From the NCBI GenBank assembly GCA_017478725.1, contig JAFVDD010000019.1:1-38504 (forward strand): a stretch of DNA of 38,504 nucleotides, written 5' to 3'. A program made the translations under genes and the position numbers. The DNA is from Paludibacteraceae bacterium. GTDB taxonomy: Bacteria; Bacteroidota; Bacteroidia; Bacteroidales; Paludibacteraceae. The notes beneath the pieces are model-generated. The model searched no databases. It was not told where the DNA came from and saw only the letters and a program-made list of their open reading frames with translations. This document shows, piece by piece, positions 30,676 through 38,044 of the stretch (positions are counted from its first letter, which is position 1; every line of letters starts with the position of its first letter).

Positions 30676-32958
30676 TTATATTTCAAACTTGAATGTGGCA
30701 CCCAGTTCACGTGGTTTGCCTTTCTGCAGAAAATCATTACCCATCGAGCGGAAATAGAATACATTGTATTCCGTGCCGGTGAGGTTCTTAGCCCAAAGTT
30801 GGAGTTGTACGTATTTCCATTCCAACGATATATTAGCACCTAAAAGGGCATAAATACTCTGGATGCAATCGTTTTGTTCGTTCCAATAAACAGGTCCGTT
30901 CATATTCACCCGTGCAGTGAAAGAAACTGCTTGCAGCCATTTTTTACTGACTCTGTATTGTGCGGTCACCAATCCATGCAGCGTGTGTTGCGGCGCATAG
31001 GGGATAAAATGGCCGGAGTAATCACCCATTCCGTCGTTGAAATCGATAAAACGTGCATCTGTAAATCCGTACGATGCATCTGCTATGCCATGCCAATTTC
31101 CATGGTTCCACCGGTAGTGCAGTGCTGTTTCCGCTCCCCATACTCGTGAGCGGGCGGCATTGGCCATCATACGGCCTGTGGTTTTGCCATTCGGAAAAAC
31201 AGTAACCTGCTGGTCAATACATTGTATATGAAACGTATTGACATCTATTTTTAATCCTTCAACCGGCATAAAATGCGCACCTATTTCAAATATCCAGTCT
31301 TTCTCAGGCCGGTATTGTGTGATAGCCACATCCGAGAAATGCGGATCCGCCATATCCAGGTGCATACCCATATCTGCCGCCATATCCGTCATCACTTGGT
31401 TTTGTGTGATAGTGCTGAATATCTGCGGGTTGTATCCTCCGGCTTTATATCCTTTAGCTGCATACGCATATGCAGTTACCCAATCATGTTGATAACTGAT
31501 TGCAAGGCGAGGCAGAACTTGAAAATAATGCGCCTGCTTGGTGCCTTGAATACGGGTACTGACAGGTGCCGGCTCATTCATAATCATAGTGAACCGATAG
31601 TTGAGATCGGCAGTACTCAGATAATCCATCTGCGTGTACTCATAGTCCAGCCGTATTCCGGCATGTATATGCCATTTATTGAGCTGCAAATGGCTCTGAT
31701 GGTAAACAGCCGCTCCGGCGTTATACAGTCCGAAATCACTCAGGATAGGCAAAGTTTGATTGCTTATCTCAATCGAGTCCTCAGGAAAAACCGTCTGAAT
31801 ACCGCGGTTGGCGTTGCCTAAGATCAGTTCCTCTATACCTTCCCGCATAAACGTCACAGGTGCACTCATTTGGTTGGTTTTTACAAATCCGCTGAGCCCC
31901 ACTGACCATTCATATTGAAAATCTGAATACTGAATGCTGATGGCTGACAGCTTGTTACCAAGCATTGCATCGATGGTAGCATTATGTTGCTGTTGCTTCT
32001 GATTCAGCGTAAAGATATCTTTGGTGGTATAGTCCTGATCCATCAGCATATTGTCGCGCAGCATCTGATACGAAGCTGCCAATGAGAGGTGGTATCCGTT
32101 GTTTTGATAGACAGCCCGGATACTTGGCAGCACTACCAACCGCTCATAACCTGCCGGCGCATTATAGGCTATTATTCCTGTTTCAGCCGCGGCATAAGGA
32201 AAAGCCCCTTGTTTGACCCAATCGGCATTCACTGTTCCGGTCACACGCCATGCGTCACCGGGTTTGCCGTCCAGAATAATCCTTCCGCCCGCCTGTTGTC
32301 CGCCGTCAATGATTGTGCCGGTATGAGCGTTGGTGTAAAAACCGTCCGTTCTCCTGTAGCGCGCAGCGATACCCCATCCGAACGTATTTCTGCGTTCTGA
32401 CAACTGATCATAGTAAGAGACTTGTGCATTCACCTGGTTAGCCGTGGCATAACTCACTTCTCCGCGAATGAGTTGCGTGGTCAGATCCAATGGTTGGATA
32501 GTACGTATCTCCATCACTCCGCCCGGCGAGTTACGGCCATACAGAGATCCCTGAGGTCCGGTCAGCAGTTCAATGCGTTTGATATCCTGCATGGTATGGT
32601 CGTACATGTTCTTATCCAGCAGTGGAATACCGTCCACCACCATACCCATCACCGGTTCGTTGATACGGCTGCCCATACCGCGGATATAAATAGTACTGGT
32701 CATTGCACTGCCGTAATCGGGCATATACACATTGGGCACCAAAGCGCTGATATCTTTCGGCGTAAGGGCTTGCGTTTCTTCTATCAACCGGCTGTCTATC
32801 ACGCTGACAGCTGAAGGCTGATAACCGGCTGCCGAGCCATGGCGGCTCACCGACACCTCTATATCCGGCAAAGAAACAGAATCGACTACAGCAACGGTCT
32901 CTACGCCATACATAGAGACTGTAATCAGACCAATTATGAATAGTACCTTCGTACGCAT
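30676..32958 (-). CDS. TonB-dependent outer-membrane receptor
   Basis: 760 aa from the chosen start. After a signal peptide (RTKVLFIIGLITVSMYG) comes a TonB-box-like LPDIEVSVSRHG, a plug domain (DISALVPNVYMPDYGSAM, IYIRGMGSRINEPVMGMVVDG, GPQGSLYGRNSPGGVM) and a 22-strand-type barrel ending LGATFKFEI. The plug resembles siderophore-type receptors more than SusC proteins: no carboxypeptidase-like N-domain and no SusD partner. I place the start at the ATG at 32958 because the ATG at 32979 lies inside the -7 element (32977-32984). It heads a three-gene unit with a small lipoprotein and a DUF4491 protein. The ligand is unknown. Confidence 0.88.
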   Translation of the reverse strand: MRTKVLFIIGLITVSMYGVETVAVVDSVSLPDIEVSVSRHGSAAGYQPSAVSVIDSRLIEETQALTPKDISALVPNVYMPDYGSAMTSTIYIRGMGSRINEPVMGMVVDGIPLLDKNMYDHTMQDIKRIELLTGPQGSLYGRNSPGGVMEIRTIQPLDLTTQLIRGEVSYATANQVNAQVSYYDQLSERRNTFGWGIAARYRRTDGFYTNAHTGTIIDGGQQAGGRIILDGKPGDAWRVTGTVNADWVKQGAFPYAAAETGIIAYNAPAGYERLVVLPSIRAVYQNNGYHLSLAASYQMLRDNMLMDQDYTTKDIFTLNQKQQQHNATIDAMLGNKLSAISIQYSDFQYEWSVGLSGFVKTNQMSAPVTFMREGIEELILGNANRGIQTVFPEDSIEISNQTLPILSDFGLYNAGAAVYHQSHLQLNKWHIHAGIRLDYEYTQMDYLSTADLNYRFTMIMNEPAPVSTRIQGTKQAHYFQVLPRLAISYQHDWVTAYAYAAKGYKAGGYNPQIFSTITQNQVMTDMAADMGMHLDMADPHFSDVAITQYRPEKDWIFEIGAHFMPVEGLKIDVNTFHIQCIDQQVTVFPNGKTTGRMMANAARSRVWGAETALHYRWNHGNWHGIADASYGFTDARFIDFNDGMGDYSGHFIPYAPQHTLHGLVTAQYRVSKKWLQAVSFTARVNMNGPVYWNEQNDCIQSIYALLGANISLEWKYVQLQLWAKNLTGTEYNVFYFRSMGNDFLQKGKPRELGATFKFEI
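31923..31950. repeat. 7-bp tandem array in the TonB receptor gene
   Basis: Units CTGAATA, CTGAATG, CTGATGG, CTGACAG. On the coding strand it gives LSAISIQYSDF, in a barrel segment. Confidence 0.75.
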
Positions 32959-32976
32959 AAATATCAAAAAAGCGTG

Positions 32977-32984
32977 CAAAGGTA
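32977..32984 (-). promoter_or_regulatory. -7 element for the TonB receptor operon
   Basis: TACCTTTG on the minus strand, 18 bases before the ATG at 32958. No TTTG at the -33 position. It excludes the in-frame ATG at 32979 as start. Confidence 0.55.
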
Positions 32985-33017
32985 CTATTTATTTTTTAAA
33001 TAATGCTTAAGAGAAAC

Positions 33018-34982
33018 TTAAAATTCTATTCTTTTTAGTACAGGCTCTACTGAGAGTTCGCCGTCAACAGCCTCTTTCATCCATTGCTGGGGTGTAAGAC
33101 GGCCCAATCGGTACCAGCGTTCATAGGCTTCTGCCCATGCTCTACCCTCTTTGTCGGCCAAGGCTTGCTCCAACTGGAACTGTACAATATGTCCGATGGG
33201 ATAGTTAGGCAGATACATCGGGCTGTTGACCATATGCGAGTAAATAGCCAACAGCACGCAGTCTTTCTCACCCAAGACGGGTTCATAGTATTTGTTCCAC
33301 ACCTCTGCGGCAATCCGTAGCACGGCTTCCCGCAATTCGGCGGCGGTGGCTTTCGGATGAGCGTAGAGCCATTGCCACATCTGCATATCCACCAGACTCA
33401 CACCCATGATCTCATACATACCCCAGAACTGATCCAGCACCGCCTCACGATCCATTGCCTGTTTGCCGTACCCCAGCAACTGCAAATCACGTGCCTGGAA
33501 GAGGAAAGCGCTGGTTTCCGTGAAACCTGTGTTAGGGATGCCATGCAGCATGTAGTAATCTATCCGGTACAGGCTGATCACTTCCTCTACATTATGTCCC
33601 ATCTCATGCACGGCTATGTTGTAGCCTTTGTAGTCCATGCCTTCAGGCGCAATACGTGTACGCAGCCGCGTAGGCTCGTTGCGTCCTACGCACGGCCATG
33701 CATGACCCGAGCCGCGGGCGGGTTCCACTACTATATGCCGGGCAATATCCTCTGCGTCCTCTTTGGCAAATCCCAAAGCGGTGAGCATAGCGGGAATCTT
33801 TTTCTCATAGGCAAGCGGAGAAGGAAAACGTTTGCGTGTCTCAGCCGACAGTGCTTCTTCGTCCATGCCGCTGCGGGCTTTGAATCCGTCATACCAGATA
33901 TCGTATGGACGCAATTCACGCCCGAGGCGTTTCCTGATTTCTTTTGCCACAGTTGCCACCTGCTCCGAACCAAGAAACTCTCTGAACAGGCTGTCCACTT
34001 CTGCTGCCGTCATCTCGATATCCCCTTCAAAATTGCGGATGATGCCCGTCGGCATATTCGGGCAATATTGGTCCACCTTCTGCATGGCATGAAACACATC
34101 CAATATCTTCTGATAGCGTGTATCCGGTTCACGGGTGGAAGAGCCGTTTTGTACGGTATTGCTGTATGGCTGCCAGACAGGCGTAGCATTGTTGATCACC
34201 GCCTGCGGAATATCCTGACGCACGATGCGTTGCATCACTTGATAGATCATCTCCTGCTTCTCCTGATCAGCATAATCGACCTTTAATTCATCCCTGAGGT
34301 TCCAATGACTCAGCAGTTTCATGCCGTCCGGGAACAGTTGTCTTCCGTCCTCCGTCCGCAGGCGGTCCATACAGATGTTGTAATCAGCGATATAGTTCTC
34401 TGCATTAGCCATCGCTTCAGTCAGGTTGGCTTGCACCTTGGCCGGCACGCGGCTGGTGAACACATCTCCTAACCGCGCCTCAGCCCATTCGCGACGTGTC
34501 CAGTAGCTGCCCAACGCGTTCTTTTCCTCCAACGTATAGAACGGGAAATTCAGGATAGTGATGAACGCTATTTTATTGGCAAACAGGTCATCCATCAGAT
34601 GTGCACGGGCGTCGTATCCTGACATGATCCAATCTATGTCAGTAGGTTCGCCGGCATTGGTCAGTTGTGTAGGTTTGAGAAGTTCTACGGTCAGCATATC
34701 CGCACTCTCGTTCAGCCGTTCCATCATGCGGCTGAGGCTTTCAAACAATGCGGTGCGTTCAGCCTCCGTACGGGCATAATGAGCTTCGGCAAACGCGCGG
34801 AAATCCTCAGCACTGCCGTCTTCTTCCGTCCACAGCGCTGCGGCTTGTTTCACGCCACGCTCCATCCTCTCATCCGCAAACTCCATTCCTTCGTATAGCG
34901 TACATGTGTTCTTTGTACATTCACTGCATCCTGTCATAATCATTCCCACGGCGCAAGCCGTCAAAAAATAAATAGGTCTCAT
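33018..34982 (-). CDS. Zinc metallopeptidase lipoprotein (gluzincin, M2/M3-like)
   Basis: 654 aa. A lipoprotein signal ends MTGC (lipid Cys19). The zinc motif is HEMGH at residues 459-463, and a Glu 26 residues on (E489 in GFTETSAF) fits the third ligand of gluzincins. The mostly helical body and the spacing recall ACE-like (M2) or oligopeptidase (M3) enzymes, but I cannot fix the family. It probably trims peptides in the periplasm or at the surface. Its ATG overlaps the stop of the winged-helix gene by 4 bases (ATGA), implying coupled translation, and it is the last gene of the long minus-strand cluster. Confidence 0.8.
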   Translation of the reverse strand: MRPIYFLTACAVGMIMTGCSECTKNTCTLYEGMEFADERMERGVKQAAALWTEEDGSAEDFRAFAEAHYARTEAERTALFESLSRMMERLNESADMLTVELLKPTQLTNAGEPTDIDWIMSGYDARAHLMDDLFANKIAFITILNFPFYTLEEKNALGSYWTRREWAEARLGDVFTSRVPAKVQANLTEAMANAENYIADYNICMDRLRTEDGRQLFPDGMKLLSHWNLRDELKVDYADQEKQEMIYQVMQRIVRQDIPQAVINNATPVWQPYSNTVQNGSSTREPDTRYQKILDVFHAMQKVDQYCPNMPTGIIRNFEGDIEMTAAEVDSLFREFLGSEQVATVAKEIRKRLGRELRPYDIWYDGFKARSGMDEEALSAETRKRFPSPLAYEKKIPAMLTALGFAKEDAEDIARHIVVEPARGSGHAWPCVGRNEPTRLRTRIAPEGMDYKGYNIAVHEMGHNVEEVISLYRIDYYMLHGIPNTGFTETSAFLFQARDLQLLGYGKQAMDREAVLDQFWGMYEIMGVSLVDMQMWQWLYAHPKATAAELREAVLRIAAEVWNKYYEPVLGEKDCVLLAIYSHMVNSPMYLPNYPIGHIVQFQLEQALADKEGRAWAEAYERWYRLGRLTPQQWMKEAVDGELSVEPVLKRIEF

Positions 34983-35575
34983 TGTATAGGTATTTTCAAT
35001 TCATTTATCGTGCTGTTGATATCCAATGCCAGAACAAAATACTGCATCGTCAGTTTGCTGCTCAATTTGAGGTGTCCCGGTTGCGCAGCCGGCAGCAGCA
35101 TTGCCAATACGGCATCCAGCATCCGTCTTAATGCTTCCGGTTCAATCGTCAGTTCGTTTACAAACGGACTAAGATGCATACTTGCCACCAATCCTTTGCT
35201 CTGTAGTTCCACTTCATGGCTATGCAGCCAGTCGTTTGCAAATGCTTGCAAATCAATGGTGTAGTGTTCTACTTTCTGCTCCATCCGAAACACTAATCCT
35301 GCTCTTCTGATCGTTTCTATCGGTTGGTTTTTCTGAAAACCCAACTTACGCCGGATAGCATTCAAATGCACATCAATGGTACCCTGATCGTATTGGAACC
35401 GGTTGCCCCATACATGGTCGATCAACTCATCTCTGCTGCAGATTCTGTTTGGCCGTGAAACCAGATAATCCAGTAAACCGAACTCCAAACCTGTGAGTCG
35501 GACCGTTTGTCCGTCCACACATACCGTCTTTTCTTCGCGGTCAATAGAGATATGTTCTGTAATGGAAATAGTCAT
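34979..35575 (-). CDS. OmpR-type winged-helix protein with a degenerate histidine-kinase-ATPase-like C-terminus, no receiver domain
   Basis: 198 aa. Residues 1-98 are an OmpR/PhoB DNA-binding domain (VRLTGLEFGLLDYLVSRPNR, SRDELIDHVWGN, IDVHLNAIRRKLG, RRAGLVFRME). There is no receiver domain before it. Residues 105-198 follow the outline of the first half of a HATPase_c domain (IDLQAFANDWL... then EPEALRRMLDAVLAMLLPAA), but the N-box Asn is missing and the chain ends before the G-boxes, so it cannot bind ATP in the usual way. It may dimerise or bind another ligand. The start overlaps the EEP-family stop by one base (TAATG) and its stop overlaps the peptidase start. The second-domain assignment is my inference. 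Confidence 0.75.
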   Translation of the reverse strand: MTISITEHISIDREEKTVCVDGQTVRLTGLEFGLLDYLVSRPNRICSRDELIDHVWGNRFQYDQGTIDVHLNAIRRKLGFQKNQPIETIRRAGLVFRMEQKVEHYTIDLQAFANDWLHSHEVELQSKGLVASMHLSPFVNELTIEPEALRRMLDAVLAMLLPAAQPGHLKLSSKLTMQYFVLALDINSTINELKIPIQ

Positions 35576-36600
35576 TATTCATTCATCATTAGTACAATAG
35601 GCAGATGGTCGGAATAGCCGTCTTTCTGATACTGGAAACCAATATATGTGCGTTTGGGTTTCAATCCAAGGTATTTCTCATCGGGCTCTTGAATCCATTC
35701 GGCGTCATAAATATTCGCGGTACAGATACTGTCAATTGCCTGCGACACATAGAACTGGTCCAGACAACTCCATCTGCCCTGATACTTATGTGTTCCCTTG
35801 CTGCCACTATTCGTCCTTTTGCCATTCGCCATTATGACCAACATCTTGTTTTTCAAACCGGTCAGGTCTTCTTTAGGCTCGCTGTTCATGTCGCCCATCA
35901 CGATAATCTTAGCCTCCGGCTCAATGGTATAAACGCTATCTACCGCTCTTTGCAGCACCTGTTTTACAGCCGTTCTTTTCCATTCGCTCTCTGCTGCTCC
36001 GCCACGTTGGCTCGGCAGGTGGCAAACAAACAGATGCACTGTATCCCGCTTATCTATCCTTGCGCAGACATATAGGATATCCCTTGTAACCCATTCACCC
36101 TCTTTGCAGCAACGGGTCGGGCTGAGTTTTTTCGTCCGGATGGTATCTACCCTTGCTTTTTTATACACCAGTGCCACATCTATCCCTCGCGGATCAGGGC
36201 TTTCATAATGTACAAAATCATACTCGCCTCGTCGCAGCGTATAGCACAACCGCCTCAAGCATGCCGCGTTCTCTACCTCCTGCAACCCCGCTATATCTAC
36301 ACCCTCCCATTCGCCTATATTCGTCAGCACACGGGCTATGTTCTCCACTTTTCTGTAGTATCGCGTGAAGGACCATTTTCTCTCTCCTTCCGGCGTCCAT
36401 TCCCAATCGTCTTTTTCCATCCAAACGGTGTCCGCCATTATGCTGTCATGCTTTGGGTAAAAGAGGTTCTCTACATTATAGCTGACAATCCGCAGAGGTT
36501 CTGCTGATATACTATTTATACCCGTAAAACCCAAAATCAGGATACCAATTATTCTACAGCAATCGAACAATCTCCTCCAGATATTTTTTATCGGTTTCAT
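35575..36600 (-). CDS. Secreted endonuclease/exonuclease/phosphatase (EEP) family protein
   Basis: 341 aa. A basic start and hydrophobic segment (residues 17-33) form a signal peptide or anchor. The EEP fold follows with its catalytic blocks: RIVSYNVENLF at about 37-47 (Asn42), GLQEVEN (metal-binding Glu), GDMNSEP (Asp/Asn pair) and SDHLPIV (catalytic Asp-His) at the end. Members are DNases or phosphodiesterases; an exported form could degrade extracellular DNA or act on lipid or sugar phosphates. The start overlaps the upstream reductase gene by 47 bases; a later start would cut the signal peptide, so I keep it. Confidence 0.88.
   Translation of the reverse strand: MKPIKNIWRRLFDCCRIIGILILGFTGINSISAEPLRIVSYNVENLFYPKHDSIMADTVWMEKDDWEWTPEGERKWSFTRYYRKVENIARVLTNIGEWEGVDIAGLQEVENAACLRRLCYTLRRGEYDFVHYESPDPRGIDVALVYKKARVDTIRTKKLSPTRCCKEGEWVTRDILYVCARIDKRDTVHLFVCHLPSQRGGAAESEWKRTAVKQVLQRAVDSVYTIEPEAKIIVMGDMNSEPKEDLTGLKNKMLVIMANGKRTNSGSKGTHKYQGRWSCLDQFYVSQAIDSICTANIYDAEWIQEPDEKYLGLKPKRTYIGFQYQKDGYSDHLPIVLMMNE
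35809..35836. repeat. Degenerate 7-bp tandem array in the EEP gene
   Basis: Units ATTCGTC, CTTTTGC, CATTCGC, CATTATG. It encodes IMANGKRTNSG, probably a loop. Confidence 0.5.
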
Positions 36601-37021
36601 CGAATGTATTGAACTCTTTGCTGTCTATATCCAGAACGCCTGTCACCTCTGATTTTCCGCCTTTAGCCTTTCTGATCGGCACAACAATCTCGCTGTTCGA
36701 TTCAGCGGAGCACGCGATGTGACCTTTGAACTCATGCACATTCCCTACAATCACCGTTTCGCCTCTCTCCCATGCCGTTCCGCACACGCCCTTGCCCAAC
36801 GGAATACGCGTGCAGGCTATCGGACCCTGAAACGGACCGAGAACCAGTTCATGACTGCTGACTGCTGACGGTTTGACCAAATAAAATCCTGTCCACCAGA
36901 ACCCGAACGCCTCATGCAATACTGCCGCCACATTCGCCATGTTGGCTATCTCATCACTCTCTCCGTTGACTATTGCAGCTACCTGAGCCACCAATTCTTG
37001 GTATTTCTCTTCTTTGTTCAT
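36554..37021 (-). CDS. msrC: Free methionine-(R)-sulfoxide reductase (GAF domain)
   Basis: A 155-aa cytoplasmic GAF-domain enzyme that reduces free methionine-R-sulfoxide. The three redox cysteines are at residues 70, 80 and 104 (ACTRIPLGKGVCGTAW; HIACSAESNSEIVVP), with the same spacing (10 and 24) as the characterised E. coli enzyme. FWWTGFYLV and GVLDIDS complete the pattern. A short heptamer array (36852-36872) encodes PSAVSSH. It precedes the EEP gene with an overlap and follows DoxX by 8 bases, so it is part of the same transcript. Confidence 0.93.
   Translation of the reverse strand: MNKEEKYQELVAQVAAIVNGESDEIANMANVAAVLHEAFGFWWTGFYLVKPSAVSSHELVLGPFQGPIACTRIPLGKGVCGTAWERGETVIVGNVHEFKGHIACSAESNSEIVVPIRKAKGGKSEVTGVLDIDSKEFNTFDETDKKYLEEIVRLL
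36852..36872. repeat. 7-bp tandem array in msrC
   Basis: Three units: TGACTGC, TGACTGC, TGACGGT. Encodes PSAVSSH in a loop. Confidence 0.6.
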
Positions 37022-37029
37022 ATGTTATT

Positions 37030-37485
37030 TCATTGCTTCGAGCATTTGCCTTTGCACCATTGCCACCATTTCTTCAACTCCTGCCAGCCGTTAGCGGACC
37101 AAAGGGCGAGGAAGATGAGCACGGGCTGGAAGAACAGACGGATGAGACGTGCCTGATCGGTGTCCAGACCGAAAGCGTTGATACCCTCTACATACTGGTT
37201 AATATTGCCGGGGAAGATTGCCACGTAGAACAGCGCCAACAGCGCACCTACCACACCGCGCCAGTGTTTCCATTGGGTCAGCATGCCCAGACCAAGCGTT
37301 ATCTCCACCACGCCTGAAGCCAACACGATAAAATCGGTGAAAGCCGGTGTGAATTGCAACCATACGGGCACTTGTGCCACAAACTCTTCACGCGCAATCG
37401 TTAGGTGCGTGATACCTGCGTAGGTCATAAACAGACCCAGCAGCACTTGAAAAACAATCTTCAGGTATTTTTGTACTTCTTCCAT
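37030..37485 (-). CDS. DoxX-family membrane protein
   Basis: 151 aa from the chosen start, with four hydrophobic helices (IVFQVLLGLFMTYAGITHL; FIVLASGVVEITLGLGML; GALLALFYVAIFP; RLFFQPVLIFLALW) and the GNINQYVEG loop typical of DoxX-like proteins. DoxX relatives are linked to quinone redox chemistry or oxidative stress; the next gene being a Met-sulfoxide reductase agrees with that. I start at the ATG at 37485; an upstream in-frame ATG at 37518 would overlap the DUF4234-like gene and adds only a hydrophilic stretch. Confidence 0.83.
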   Translation of the reverse strand: MEEVQKYLKIVFQVLLGLFMTYAGITHLTIAREEFVAQVPVWLQFTPAFTDFIVLASGVVEITLGLGMLTQWKHWRGVVGALLALFYVAIFPGNINQYVEGINAFGLDTDQARLIRLFFQPVLIFLALWSANGWQELKKWWQWCKGKCSKQ

Positions 37486-37502
37486 ATTGATGTTAATTAA
37501 AT

Positions 37503-37913
37503 TTAATCGATTGTACACACGTTTTTATTCAGTCTCCGCTCTATCTTATTGACCGTGTCAAAAAAGCGATGGGTTGCAATGGCCGGACCGAAAAGCAGCA
37601 CGCCAAACGTATTCCACCCGAACATGTGCCACCACGAGGTGTACGGCCCTTCGATGCCCAGTTCAATCGCTTTTTCCTTGAGTTCCTCCGCGATGCGTGC
37701 CATCCAAACAAGCGTGTAGATAAAGGCTGTGGGGATACCCCATAAATATGCTACCCAGTATGGTTGCACCTTGTGCCCGAGTATCTGTTCCAATTCGTCC
37801 TGAAGCCCACCTAATGGCATGTACAACAAGAAGAACAGACCCGCCGTGCAAAAGTCGATGCAGCCAAGCAGAAATCCCGGTCTTTTCGTATGTGGGTATA
37901 TCTTTTGAGCCAT
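37503..37913 (-). CDS. DUF4234-like membrane protein
   Basis: 136 aa with three probable helices (FLLGCIDFCTAGLFFLLYMP; YWVAYLWGIPTAFIYTLVW; WWHMFGWNTFGVLLFGPAI) and an amphipathic linker (MARIAEELKEKAIELG). The layout matches DUF4234-type proteins of unknown function. The start codon lies one base after the stop of the 37-aa ORF upstream (TGATATG). Confidence 0.65.
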   Translation of the reverse strand: MAQKIYPHTKRPGFLLGCIDFCTAGLFFLLYMPLGGLQDELEQILGHKVQPYWVAYLWGIPTAFIYTLVWMARIAEELKEKAIELGIEGPYTSWWHMFGWNTFGVLLFGPAIATHRFFDTVNKIERRLNKNVCTID

Positions 37914-37914
37914 A

Positions 37915-38028
37915 TCAGTGTCCTCTTACAAACTGGCACTCGGGTACATCGGCGATGAAGCAGGAATCATCTTGCAGCCCCTCATCCATTGCCTGCTGCT
38001 GTTGTGCTATGTAGTCTTCGTATGTCAT
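37915..38028 (-). CDS. 37-aa acidic small protein (unannotated-size ORF)
   Basis: ATG at 38028 to TGA at 37917-37915. The product begins MTYEDYIAQQQQAMDEG and ends VPECQFVRGH: acidic, Gln-rich, two Cys, no membrane segment. It sits exactly between the RhuM-type gene (16-base gap) and the DUF4234-like gene (1-base gap), leaving no spare sequence, as expected for a translated member of the operon. No family recognised. Confidence 0.6.
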   Translation of the reverse strand: MTYEDYIAQQQQAMDEGLQDDSCFIADVPECQFVRGH

Positions 38029-38044
38029 TTACATTAGTCAAAAA

